Positions 44,238-52,489 of a stretch of 64,000 nucleotides of DNA are shown in pieces. Position 1 is the first letter of the stretch. Each line of letters opens with the position of its first letter. Source of the DNA: JALYUM01 sp036688685 (GTDB taxonomy: Bacteria; Pseudomonadota; Gammaproteobacteria; Burkholderiales; Burkholderiaceae_D); assembly GCF_036688685.1 (NCBI RefSeq), contig NZ_JAQQPS010000015.1, positions 104,338 through 168,337 on the forward strand, given 5' to 3'. The position numbers and the translations under genes were made by a program. The notes under the pieces were generated by a model. That model searched no databases. It saw only the letters and a program-made list of their open reading frames with translations, and was not told the origin of the DNA.

Positions 44238-44999
44238 TTAGCGGAAGATGGGATCCCAGCCGCTTGCTGGCGAAATGATGCTGTCCCTGGCGATACTGCG
44301 CTCCGTCGAGGAAAAATTCGCGCAAAATACCTTGGCGTTGGTCGCAATATTCGTTTCTTCGGTGGTAGCGGGACGCACCGCTTCCTTACTTTTTGAAACC
44401 AATACGGTCTGATGATTATCTGGATAGCAGATGCCGACCCCGGTGATTGACGGGCTCAGTAAACGCAGATACCACGGAATAATCTGGGCGAGCGCGTGGC
44501 GCGCTGCTTGTATGCCGTCGACGATTTCGCCGTAGCTGAGATTTTCGCCAGACAGCTTCGGCACCAGATAAAACGCCACGCTCAGCGATCCTTTTTTCTT
44601 ATTGGTCAGGAACTCGGCGCGATCATTGTAGATATCTTGACTTAGCGGAACGGTGATAAAACCGGACGGCGATATGGTCAGTTTTTCGAAGGTCGTTTCG
44701 CCGCGCAGCGAGATGTCCAGGTCGGGAATCGGTGCATGGGTCGTGGCAGACGTTACCTTGATTAAAAGTTGCACCCGCCCATTGCTGACGCTGGAAACTT
44801 TGTTCAGTATTTCATAAGCCGTCTGGTAAGGCATGATCGCAGGATCTCTCACGCCGGTGATCTGCACGCTCTGCACAGGCACTTCCGTCTCTGGCGTTTG
44901 GCCCCATGCCGGGGGCAGCAACACCATCGATAGCGTCGCGTACAGCGCAAGTTTTGCGTTGACATGCAAGAGACTGCAGATTCTTGTAGCGTGGTTCAT
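44238..44999 (-). CDS. Secreted protein of unknown function
   Basis: The 253-residue product has an AGGAG-supported ATG at 44999 and a signal peptide ending at AWG-QTPE. The mature part is a mixed alpha/beta domain with no motif I recognise; two Cys residues (in VGICYPDN and VFCANF) could form a disulfide. Sequence composition looks less GC-rich than that of its neighbours, which, with its place beside the TetR/SDR/glycosyltransferase genes, may indicate acquired DNA; this is a visual impression only. A longer frame up to 45092 has no ribosome site. Confidence 0.6.
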   Translation of the reverse strand: MNHATRICSLLHVNAKLALYATLSMVLLPPAWGQTPETEVPVQSVQITGVRDPAIMPYQTAYEILNKVSSVSNGRVQLLIKVTSATTHAPIPDLDISLRGETTFEKLTISPSGFITVPLSQDIYNDRAEFLTNKKKGSLSVAFYLVPKLSGENLSYGEIVDGIQAARHALAQIIPWYLRLLSPSITGVGICYPDNHQTVLVSKSKEAVRPATTEETNIATNAKVFCANFSSTERSIARDSIISPASGWDPIFR

Positions 45000-45248
45000 T
45001 CTTGCTCCTGGGGCATTGTTGAAAAATGGGATTCTCTGGTCCAAAACAACGGCAACATGCCTGTTAGCTCTCCAGCACCTTGCTCGAAGCACCGAACATT
45101 AAACTTTTAGTTGCTCTCTTCTTGGTATTAAATGGTAGGCGATTTGGTAAATTAATGCACCTGTCCCAGGGCGGAGAGGCCAACAGGCCGGCACCAGCGT
45201 TGCGTGGGAGGGTGCAGTGCGTTTTATTATCTTAAAGGAGTTGCCAAG

Positions 45249-45707
45249 ATGAAAATTGAGACAGCAACACGCCACCTCTACGCGAGTCAAAGCGCGCCGT
45301 TATCGACTGCAGCCCGCAACGTCGCGGCCTCGTTTTCGGCTGCGCTGAGCACGGCGACGGCAGCGACGTCCAAGTCGGATGCGCAAAGCGCCAAGCCAGT
45401 CGACTTTACGAGCATGACCCGCCAGCAAATGCAGGCGTGGAGCAATGACCAGGTTCGCAGCGGGAACATGTCGCTGGATGACAGCAGGCCTTTCATGGCG
45501 ATGGCGATGAAAGTGCCGGTGCGCGGTGGCACCGAGCTGCAGGCTGGCAACGATGTCAAACGGGTTGATTTCACACAGACGGTTCGCGCGGGCATCGAGG
45601 GAGCGATTTCGCGCAACGACGATGTAACGCGCAAGATGCTGGAGTCGGCCTTGAAGACGATGCAGCAATACCAGGGCGACACAATCGGCATCGACACCCG
45701 CGCGTAA
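45249..45707 (+). CDS. Small hypothetical protein
   Basis: The 152-residue protein has a Ser/Ala/Thr-rich N-terminus (1-55) and a helical, charged remainder with the segment MTRQQMQAWSNDQVRSGNMSLDD (shown only in part: MTRQQMQAW). An AAGGAG eight bases before the ATG gives good start support. No signal peptide or membrane segment is visible, and I do not recognise a characterised family. It is a single gene with its own strong bidirectional terminator. Confidence 0.65.
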   Translation: MKIETATRHLYASQSAPLSTAARNVAASFSAALSTATAATSKSDAQSAKPVDFTSMTRQQMQAWSNDQVRSGNMSLDDSRPFMAMAMKVPVRGGTELQAGNDVKRVDFTQTVRAGIEGAISRNDDVTRKMLESALKTMQQYQGDTIGIDTRA

Positions 45708-45710
45708 AAC

Positions 45711-45740
45711 AAAAATGGCGACCCGCAGGTCGCCATTTTC
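45711..45740. terminator. Bidirectional terminator between the small hypothetical gene and the POT transporter
   Basis: A perfect 12-bp stem AAAATGGCGACC (45712-45723) with GGTCGCCATTTT (45728-45739) and CGCA loop has A/T runs on both sides. It serves the two convergent genes. Confidence 0.85.
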
Positions 45741-45756
45741 ACTGTCGCGGCGCGCT

Positions 45757-47268
45757 TTATTTGACGCCGTGCATCAGTTTCTGGATCAATGGCGCGAGCA
45801 GGAACAGCAGCACGCCGCCGGCCATCAGGATATAGAAACCCTGGGTGTAGGCGCCCAGCGCGGTGGCGGCCGACATGCCGGCCGAGCCAGATGCGTGGCT
45901 GGCGAAAATACCGGACAGGTTGTTGCCGATACCGGTGGCCAGGAACCAGCCGCCCATGCCCAGGCCAACGAGGCGGGTCGGGGCCAGTTTCGTCACCATC
46001 GACAGGCCGATCGGCGAGAGGCACAGTTCACCGATCGACTGGATCACGTAGACCGCGAACAGCGTCCAGAATGGGATTTTGCCTTCCGGGTTGACCAGCG
46101 AACCGAGTGCGAACATCAGCAGCAGGAAGGCGAAGCCGTTGAACAGGATGCCGAGGCCAAATTTGCGAGGAATCGACGGGTTGTTGTTGCGCCGGCCCAG
46201 CATCACCCAGATGGCGGCAATGATCGGGGCGCAGACGATGACGGCAATCGAATTGACGCTCTGGAACCAGGCCGTCGGGAACAGGAACGTGCCCAGTTGG
46301 CGGTCGACGATTTTATCAGCCAGGAAGGTGAACGACGAACCGGCCTGCTCGAAGAAGCACCAGAACATGATGTTGAAGAAGAAGATGATCATCATGGCGA
46401 TGGTTTTGTCGCGCGCGACTTTACCTTCGCGCACACCCTCGACCACCAGCATGATCGCCAGGATCACGAACAGCACGGAGAGCACCACTTGCAGCTTGGC
46501 CGCTTCGATGCGCAGCAGGGCGTACATGACCGGAATGGCGCACAGTGCACCGAGCACCACCCAGACCATCCGCATCGGGCTTTGCGCTTCCGGCGTCGGG
46601 GCGCCGATGCCTTTCAGCTGGCGCCGGCCGAAATAGAACCAGACCAGGCTGAGTAGCATGCCGATGCCGGCCGCGAAGAACACGGCTTTATAGGCAGGGC
46701 CTGCGCCCGGGCCGGCATATTTCTCCGCCAGGTAGCCGGTCAGCACCGGTGCGATCAGCGCACCGGTATTGATGCCCATGTAGAAAATCGTGAAACCGGA
46801 ATCGCGCCGGGTATCGGCCAGCGCGTACAGTTTCCCGACCATGGTCGAGATATTCGGTTTGAACAGGCCGTTGCCGACGATGATGGTGGCCAGGCCCAGT
46901 TTGAAGAAATCTTCATTTGGCACGGTAATCATGAACAGGCCGGCAGCCATGAAGGCCGCGCCGATCAGGATCGACCGTTGATAACCGATCACGCGGTCGG
47001 CAACCAGACCGCCGAACACGGCGCCCGCATACACCAGCGCCAGATACGCGCCGTAGACCAGGCCGGCCGGGCCTTCACCCGCACCGGAGCCGGCGTAAAA
47101 CTGCGCCACGATGTACAGCACCAGGGCCCAGCGTATGCCGTAGAAGGCAAAGCGTTCCCAGAATTCCGTCATGAACAGCATCCACAGCGGCGCTGGATGA
47201 CCCATGATCTGCTTGAATCCCGGGATAGCGACTTCGTTCGTCGTCGTTGTGTTGCCTGCTCCACTCAT
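45757..47268 (-). CDS. POT/PTR-family proton-dependent peptide transporter
   Basis: The 503-residue MFS protein has about 12-14 transmembrane helices and POT-family motifs: EFWERFAFYGIRWALVLY near the N-terminus (the ExxER-type proton-coupling motif) and GLFKPNISTMVG. It imports di- and tripeptides with protons, as do E. coli DtpA-D. The ATG at 47268 has an AGAGGA eight bases upstream; the open frame beyond has no ribosome site. A promoter-like TTGCTT-18 bp-TAAAAT lies at 47345-47374. A second peptide transporter family (OPT) is encoded 5 kb away. Confidence 0.94.
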   Translation of the reverse strand: MSGAGNTTTTNEVAIPGFKQIMGHPAPLWMLFMTEFWERFAFYGIRWALVLYIVAQFYAGSGAGEGPAGLVYGAYLALVYAGAVFGGLVADRVIGYQRSILIGAAFMAAGLFMITVPNEDFFKLGLATIIVGNGLFKPNISTMVGKLYALADTRRDSGFTIFYMGINTGALIAPVLTGYLAEKYAGPGAGPAYKAVFFAAGIGMLLSLVWFYFGRRQLKGIGAPTPEAQSPMRMVWVVLGALCAIPVMYALLRIEAAKLQVVLSVLFVILAIMLVVEGVREGKVARDKTIAMMIIFFFNIMFWCFFEQAGSSFTFLADKIVDRQLGTFLFPTAWFQSVNSIAVIVCAPIIAAIWVMLGRRNNNPSIPRKFGLGILFNGFAFLLLMFALGSLVNPEGKIPFWTLFAVYVIQSIGELCLSPIGLSMVTKLAPTRLVGLGMGGWFLATGIGNNLSGIFASHASGSAGMSAATALGAYTQGFYILMAGGVLLFLLAPLIQKLMHGVK

Positions 47269-47344
47269 GCGGTGGTCCTCTCGAAATTGTTGATCGAATA
47301 CTGGCGCTGCCCGGATCGTGTCCTGGCAAGCCGATGTGCGCTGC

Positions 47345-47374
47345 ATTTTAATGTAAATCCGGCATCGCAAGCAA
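47345..47374 (-). promoter_or_regulatory. Candidate sigma-70 promoter of the POT transporter gene
   Basis: On the minus strand TTGCTT (47374-47369) and TAAAAT (47350-47345) are 18 bp apart, about 77 bp before the ATG at 47268. Confidence 0.5.
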
Positions 47375-47477
47375 AAAAATGCGGGATGTGGTACCCGGGC
47401 GCTGGCGTCGAGGCAGAATGCCGTCACACGTTGTATATTGGTGGCGAGAACGATTGATTAGCAAAAGGAAGCGCACC

Positions 47478-48848
47478 ATGGAATACGACGTTATCGATAC
47501 CCTGATTTCCCCCGAAGGCCAGCTTGAAGTGCTGTCCAAATCCGAAGTGGCCAAACTGCTCGATACGAGCCAGGGCGGCCTTTACCAGGTGTTCCGCAGC
47601 TGCGCGCTGGCGGTGCTTAATTGCGGCAGCTCGATGGACGACGGCAAGGAACTGCTGGAACGCTATCGCTCGTTCGACATCAAGATTGTCCAGCGCGAGC
47701 GCGGCATCAAGCTCGATATCAAGGGCGCGCCGTCGGCTGCTTTCGTCGACGGCAAAATGATCAAGGGCATCCACGAACACCTGTTCGCGGTGCTGCGCGA
47801 TATCGTGTACGTGAACAGCGAAATCGTCGGCAATCCAAAATTCGACCTGACCCGTCCCGACGGCATTACCGACGCGGTGTTCCACATTCTGCGCAATGCG
47901 AATGTCCTGAAACCGCAGCGCAATCCGAATCTGGTGGTGTGCTGGGGCGGCCATTCGATCAATCGGATCGAATACAATTATTCGAAGGAAGTGGGCTACC
48001 AAATGGGCCTGCGCGACCTGGATATCTGCACCGGCTGCGGCCCGGGCGCGATGAAGGGTCCGATGAAAGGCGCCACCATCGGCCACGCCAAGCAGCGTTT
48101 GCATACCGGCCGCTATCTCGGCATTTCCGAGCCGGGCATCATCGCCGCCGAATCGCCGAACCCGATCGTCAACGACCTGGTGATCATGCCGGACATCGAA
48201 AAGCGGCTGGAAGCCTTCGTGCGCACGGGACACGGCATCATCGTGTTTCCGGGAGGTGCCGGGACAGCCGAGGAAATCCTGTACATCCTCGGCATCCTGC
48301 TGCATCCCGATAACACCGACATGCCGTATCCGCTGATTTTTACGGGTCCGGCCACGGCCAAGGCATACTTCGAACAGATCGACGGCTTCATTGGTGCCAC
48401 GCTCGGGGCAGAAGCCCAGAAACGCTACCAGATCATCGTCGACAATCCGGCGCTGGTCGCGCAGGAAATGCTGACCGGGATTCGCAAGGTGCGCGAATAC
48501 CGCAAATCGCGCAGCGACGCGTATTACTTCAACTGGGCCTTGAAGATCGATTCCGAATTCCAGAAGCCGTTCAAGCCGACCCACGCCAGCATGCGCAGCC
48601 TGTCGCTGCACAAGAACCAGGAAACCCATTTGCTGGCCGCGGATTTGCGGCGCGCGTTTTCAGGCATCGTGGCGGGGAATGTGAAGGAAGACGGGATACG
48701 CGAGATCGAGCAGTTCGGGCATTTTGAAATTCATGGCGACGCCAGTATCACGGGGCCGATGGATGCGTTGCTGACGTCGTTCGTGGAGCAGAGCCGGATG
48801 AAGTTGCCGGGGAAGGCGTATGTGCCGTGTTATCGGGTTATACAATAG
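47478..48848 (+). CDS. ppnN: Nucleotide 5'-monophosphate nucleosidase PpnN (YgdH)
   Basis: PpnN cleaves the N-glycosidic bond of purine and pyrimidine 5'-monophosphates and is stimulated by (p)ppGpp in E. coli. The 456-residue length matches (E. coli 454). The LOG/Rossmann core shows CTGCGPGAMKGPMKGA and the catalytic GGxGTxxE signature as FPGGAGTAEE. N- and C-terminal regions for ppGpp binding and oligomerisation flank it. A GGAA site precedes the ATG at 47478. It is divergent from the POT transporter gene. Confidence 0.95.
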   Translation: MEYDVIDTLISPEGQLEVLSKSEVAKLLDTSQGGLYQVFRSCALAVLNCGSSMDDGKELLERYRSFDIKIVQRERGIKLDIKGAPSAAFVDGKMIKGIHEHLFAVLRDIVYVNSEIVGNPKFDLTRPDGITDAVFHILRNANVLKPQRNPNLVVCWGGHSINRIEYNYSKEVGYQMGLRDLDICTGCGPGAMKGPMKGATIGHAKQRLHTGRYLGISEPGIIAAESPNPIVNDLVIMPDIEKRLEAFVRTGHGIIVFPGGAGTAEEILYILGILLHPDNTDMPYPLIFTGPATAKAYFEQIDGFIGATLGAEAQKRYQIIVDNPALVAQEMLTGIRKVREYRKSRSDAYYFNWALKIDSEFQKPFKPTHASMRSLSLHKNQETHLLAADLRRAFSGIVAGNVKEDGIREIEQFGHFEIHGDASITGPMDALLTSFVEQSRMKLPGKAYVPCYRVIQ

Positions 48849-48933
48849 TTGCATTCCACACGTAATTGCCGCGAAGGCGCGAACCAATAGCACGTTTACA
48901 GCACCTCGACCGTCACCATTTCAGCGAGCGTGT

Positions 48934-48962
48934 TATGGGTCCCGGCCTGCGCCGGGACGACG
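48934..48962. repeat. Dispersed palindromic repeat, copy 2 (reverse orientation)
   Basis: Its reverse complement begins CGTCGTCCCGGCGCAGG and differs from the copy at 2117-2145 at only three of 29 positions. It forms the stem GTCCCGGC/GCCGGGAC with a GCAG loop. It lies in the non-coding gap between ppnN and lysS. Confidence 0.75.
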
Positions 48963-49005
48963 TTTCGAGGGCGACGAGCGAGAATAAGGCTGCTTCATCG
49001 CGGAT

Positions 49006-49044
49006 AAAAAAACGGCGTGCGCGAAGTCATCCGGGCACGCCGTT
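49006..49044 (-). terminator. Terminator of the prfB-HAD-lysS operon
   Basis: A 10-bp perfect stem AACGGCGTGC (49011-49020) and GCACGCCGTT (49035-49044) with a 14-nt loop is followed on the minus strand by a T-run. It lies just beyond the lysS stop codon. Confidence 0.75.
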
Positions 49045-49059
49045 CTTACGTCAAACCGA

Positions 49060-50595
49060 TCACTCTTCCTTGCGCAAATGCGGGAACAGCAGCACGTCCC
49101 GGATATTCGGCGAATCGGTAATGAGCATCATCAGGCGATCGATCCCGATGCCGCAGCCACCGGCCGGCGGCATGCCGTATTCCAGCGCGCGGATGTAGTC
49201 GGCGTCGTAATACATCGCCTCTTCGTCGCCCGCTTCCTTGGCCGCCACCTGGGCCAGGAAACGCGCCGACTGGTCTTCGGCGTCGTTCAGCTCGGAGAAG
49301 CCATTGGCAATCTCGCGGCCCACCATGAACAGTTCGAAACGCTCGGTGATGCCCGGCGTCGTGTCCGATGCGCGTGCCAGTGGCGACACTTCGGCCGGGT
49401 AGTCGATGATGAAGGTCGGCTCCCACAGCTGTGCTTCGGCGGTTTCTTCGAACAGCGCCAGCTGCAAACCACCCAGGCCGGCGGTGGCAAACGGTTTCAC
49501 GCCGAATTTCAGCAGCTCGGTTTTGATGAAGTCAGCGTCGTTCAGCTGCTCGGCGCTATAGCCCGGTGCATACTTGTTGATGGCTTCGACGATGGTCATG
49601 CGGTGGAACGGTTTCGACAAATCCAGTGCGCGGCCGCCATAGGTCAGCTCGGCGGTGCCATGCGCATCGACAGCGGCCTGGCGGATCACGGCTTCCGTGA
49701 AATTCATGATCCACTGGTAATCTGTGTAGGCCGCATAGAATTCCATCATCGTGAATTCCGGATTGTGGCGCACCGACACACCCTCGTTACGGAAGTTGCG
49801 GTTGATTTCGAACACGCGATCAAAGCCGCCTACCACCAGGCGCTTCAGGTACAGCTCGGGCGCGATACGCAGGTACATTTCCATGTCCAGCGCATTGTGG
49901 TGCGTGATGAACGGTTTCGCTGCCGCGCCGCCGGGGATGGTGTGCAGCATCGGCGTTTCGACTTCCATGAACTCGTTCTTTTCCATGAAGCGGCGGATCG
50001 ACGACATCGCGGCGGTGCGCGCCTTGAAGGTGCGGCGTGTCTCTTCGCTCATGATCAGGTCGACGTAACGCTGGCGGTACTTGGTTTCCTGGTCGGCCAG
50101 GCCGTGGAATTTGTCCGGCAGCGGGCGGATCGCCTTGGTGATCAGGCGCAGCTTGCTGACCTTGATGGTCAGCTCGTCGGTCTTGGTTTTGAACAGCGTG
50201 CCTTCGACGCCGAGGATGTCGCCCAGGTCGTAGCTGCGCAAGGCGTCCATCGCGGCTTCACCGGTCACGTCGAGCGTGGCGTAGATCTGGATGCGGCCGT
50301 CCGCGCGCGGGCCCGACGCGTCCTGCAGGGTCGCGAAGGCGGCCTTTTTGCCGGCTTCGCGCTTGAGCATCATGCGGCCTGCCAGTACGACGTGTACTGG
50401 CTCGGCTTCGAGTTCTTCACGCGTCTTGCCGGCGTATTGCGCCGTCAGGTCGGCAGCCTTGTGCTGTGGGCGGAAGTCGTTCGGGAAAGCGATGCCCTGC
50501 TGGCGAATGGTGGCCAGCTTGGCGCGGCGCTCGGCCATGAGCTTGTTTTCATCGGCGGCCGTGATGGGCGCCTGGTCCTGGTTTTCGGTAGTCAT
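49060..50595 (-). CDS. lysS: Lysyl-tRNA synthetase, class II
   Basis: LysS charges tRNA-Lys. The 511-residue protein has an N-terminal OB-fold anticodon-binding domain (about 60-175) and the class II catalytic core with motif 2 FRNEGVSVRHNPEFT and motif 3 GCGIGIDRL. The ATG at 50595 fits the E. coli length (505). It follows the HAD gene after 4 bp, which in turn overlaps prfB; prfB-lysS is a classic pair in proteobacteria, here with a gene inserted between. Confidence 0.97.
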   Translation of the reverse strand: MTTENQDQAPITAADENKLMAERRAKLATIRQQGIAFPNDFRPQHKAADLTAQYAGKTREELEAEPVHVVLAGRMMLKREAGKKAAFATLQDASGPRADGRIQIYATLDVTGEAAMDALRSYDLGDILGVEGTLFKTKTDELTIKVSKLRLITKAIRPLPDKFHGLADQETKYRQRYVDLIMSEETRRTFKARTAAMSSIRRFMEKNEFMEVETPMLHTIPGGAAAKPFITHHNALDMEMYLRIAPELYLKRLVVGGFDRVFEINRNFRNEGVSVRHNPEFTMMEFYAAYTDYQWIMNFTEAVIRQAAVDAHGTAELTYGGRALDLSKPFHRMTIVEAINKYAPGYSAEQLNDADFIKTELLKFGVKPFATAGLGGLQLALFEETAEAQLWEPTFIIDYPAEVSPLARASDTTPGITERFELFMVGREIANGFSELNDAEDQSARFLAQVAAKEAGDEEAMYYDADYIRALEYGMPPAGGCGIGIDRLMMLITDSPNIRDVLLFPHLRKEE

Positions 50596-50599
50596 GATT

Positions 50600-51268
50600 T
50601 TATTGGATGGGTGAGGCTGCAAACACGTCGGCAACCGACAGGTCTGTGAAATGGTCGACAATCAGGATGACATTGTCGAATGCGGCGAAGGCCGACGCGG
50701 GCAGGGTGGTGGTAATCACCACGCAGCGCATGCCGGCGCGCCGGGCCGCTTCCACGCCCAGCGGCGCGTCTTCGAACACGATGCAGTTTTCCGGCAGCGC
50801 ACCGACGCGACGGGCCGCTTCCAGGAACACGTCCGGATGCGGTTTGCCGCGCGGGACGTCGGCCGCGGTGACGACCGCGTCGAAATGCTTGCGGATATCC
50901 AGGCCGTCGAGCGTGAACGTGACGTTCGAGGTTTGCGCCGCGGTGGCCACGGCCAGCTTGACGCCGTCTGCCCTGGCGGCCAGCACCAGCGCCTCGAAGC
51001 CTGCGACGGTTTTAAGGTGTGGGCCGTACAGCTCGCGGTAGACGACTTCCTTCTCGCTATTGAGCGCGACGACTTCGTCTTCGGTCAGGTGCGCGCCCAT
51101 CTCGTCGCGGATGATTTCGCGGCCATGGCGTCCGGCCGTGGCCAGGAAAAAGGCATCCCGGTCGATGGTGCGGTCACGGCGTTTGAAGAACTCCACCCAC
51201 GAATCGGTGTGGAAGCCCATGTTGTCGACGATGGTACCGTCCATGTCGAAGAGGAATGCACGGATCAT
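50600..51268 (-). CDS. HAD-superfamily hydrolase (subfamily IA, beta-phosphoglucomutase/GPP-like)
   Basis: The 222-residue protein has HAD motif I FLFDMDGTIVDN (Asp8, Asp10), motif II VATAAQ, Lys in GKPHPDVF, and the acidic motif FEDAPLGVEAA. A small helical cap domain sits between motifs I and II. It is a phosphatase or phosphomutase of unknown substrate. Its ATG overlaps the prfB stop by four bases and lysS starts 4 bp after its stop, so it is the middle gene of a translation-related operon. Confidence 0.88.
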   Translation of the reverse strand: MIRAFLFDMDGTIVDNMGFHTDSWVEFFKRRDRTIDRDAFFLATAGRHGREIIRDEMGAHLTEDEVVALNSEKEVVYRELYGPHLKTVAGFEALVLAARADGVKLAVATAAQTSNVTFTLDGLDIRKHFDAVVTAADVPRGKPHPDVFLEAARRVGALPENCIVFEDAPLGVEAARRAGMRCVVITTTLPASAFAAFDNVILIVDHFTDLSVADVFAASPIQ

Positions 51269-52372
51269 TGAACGCCTTGTTTGAGTGAGGCCGAAATGAA
51301 TTCATCGAGGTCGCCATCGAGCACGCCCTTGGTGTTACCGGTTTCAAAGTTGGTGCGCAAATCCTTGATGCGCGACTGGTCCAGCACGTACGAGCGGATC
51401 TGGTGGCCCCAGCCGACGTCGGTCTTCGAGTCTTCCAGCTTTTGCTGTTCGCTCATGCGTTTGCGCAGTTCGTGTTCGTACAGTTTTGCCTTCAGCATTT
51501 CCATCGCTTCGGCGCGGTTGCGGTGCTGCGAACGGTCGTTCTGGCATTGCACGACGATGCCGGTGGGCCCGTGCGTCATGCGCACCGCGGAGTCGGTTTT
51601 ATTGATGTGCTGACCACCGGCGCCGGACGCACGATAGGTGTCGACGCGGATATCGGCCGGGTTCACATCGATCTCGATCGAATCATCCACCTCCGGGTAC
51701 ACGAACAGCGACGTGAACGAGGTGTGGCGCCCGTTGGCCGAGTCGAACGGCGACTTGCGCACCAGGCGGTGCACGCCGGTTTCGGTGCGCAGGTGGCCGT
51801 AGGCGTACTCGCCCTCGACTTTCAGCGTGGCCGTTTTGATGCCCGCGACTTCGCCGTCGGACTGCTCGAGGATCTCGACCTTCCAGCCCTTGCGTTCGCA
51901 GTAGCGCAGGTACTGGCGCAGCAGCATCGAGGCCCAGTCCTGGGCTTCGGTACCGCCGGCGCCGGCCTGGATATCGATGAAGCAGTTATTCGCGTCGAGC
52001 TGGCCGCTGAACATGCGGCGGAACTCCATCGCTTCGATGACGCCCTTGATGGTGTCGGCATCGACAATGACCGATTCGAGCGTGTCGTCGTCACCTTCTT
52101 CGCGCGCCATCTGGTAGATGTCGTTCGCGTCTTTCAGGTCGGCGTCGGCCTTGATCAAGGTGTGGACCACGGCTTCCAGCGCTTTTTTCTCTTTGCCGAG
52201 ATCTTGCGCTTTCTTCGGGTCGTTCCAGACGGTGGGGTCTTCCAGTTCTTCGTTGACCTGCTCTAGTTTCTCTGACTTCTTATCGAAGTCAAAGATACCT
52301 CCGAAGTTCGGCTTCACGACCGGTCAGGTCGTTGAGCAGGGCGGACAGGGCGTTGATGCGTTCGGCTTCCAT
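51265..52372 (-). CDS. prfB: Peptide chain release factor 2 (programmed +1 frameshift)
   Basis: RF2 recognises UAA and UGA. The gene starts at the ATG at 52372; after 27 codons the zero frame meets UGA at 52291-52289. A CTT-TGA-C slippery site preceded three bases earlier by GGAGG is the classical RF2 autoregulatory frameshift signal: ribosomes move +1 by skipping the base at 52291 and continue from GAC to 51265. The full product is about 368 residues (E. coli 365). The downstream frame contains the SPF anticodon-like motif and GGQ in GAGGQHINKTDSAVR. Translating only the longer frame from an internal ATG at 52317 would give a false N-terminus. Confidence 0.95.
52288..52302 (-). promoter_or_regulatory. 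prfB programmed frameshift site
   Basis: On the minus strand the order is GGAGG (52302-52298), TAT, CTT (52294-52292), in-frame TGA (52291-52289), C (52288). Spacing and order match the E. coli RF2 signal, where an internal Shine-Dalgarno-like element promotes +1 slippage when RF2 is scarce. Confidence 0.93.
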
Positions 52373-52410
52373 GATGTGGGGCTCTCGGTGTTGGTTGAAT
52401 CGAACCTTGG

Positions 52411-52416
52411 ATTATA
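52411..52416 (-). promoter_or_regulatory. Candidate -10 box of prfB
   Basis: A perfect TATAAT on the minus strand lies 39 bp upstream of the prfB ATG. No good -35 hexamer is seen at 16-18 bp; the region is shared with the divergent cpdB gene. Confidence 0.45.
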
Positions 52417-52489
52417 CCGTAGTGATGCACTGTTGAGCCCCGTGGAAGGGTGCCGTATGATGGCGCCGACCCCTTATCTGGAAACTCCC

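Noticed and set aside
52289..52291. In-frame TGA near the start of prfB as a gene-breaking mutation
   Set aside because: The surrounding GGAGG-TAT-CTT-TGA-C is the known programmed frameshift signal of RF2.
52118..52489. Extended N-terminus for CpdB
   Set aside because: It would overlap prfB antisense and bury the signal peptide that starts at 52490.
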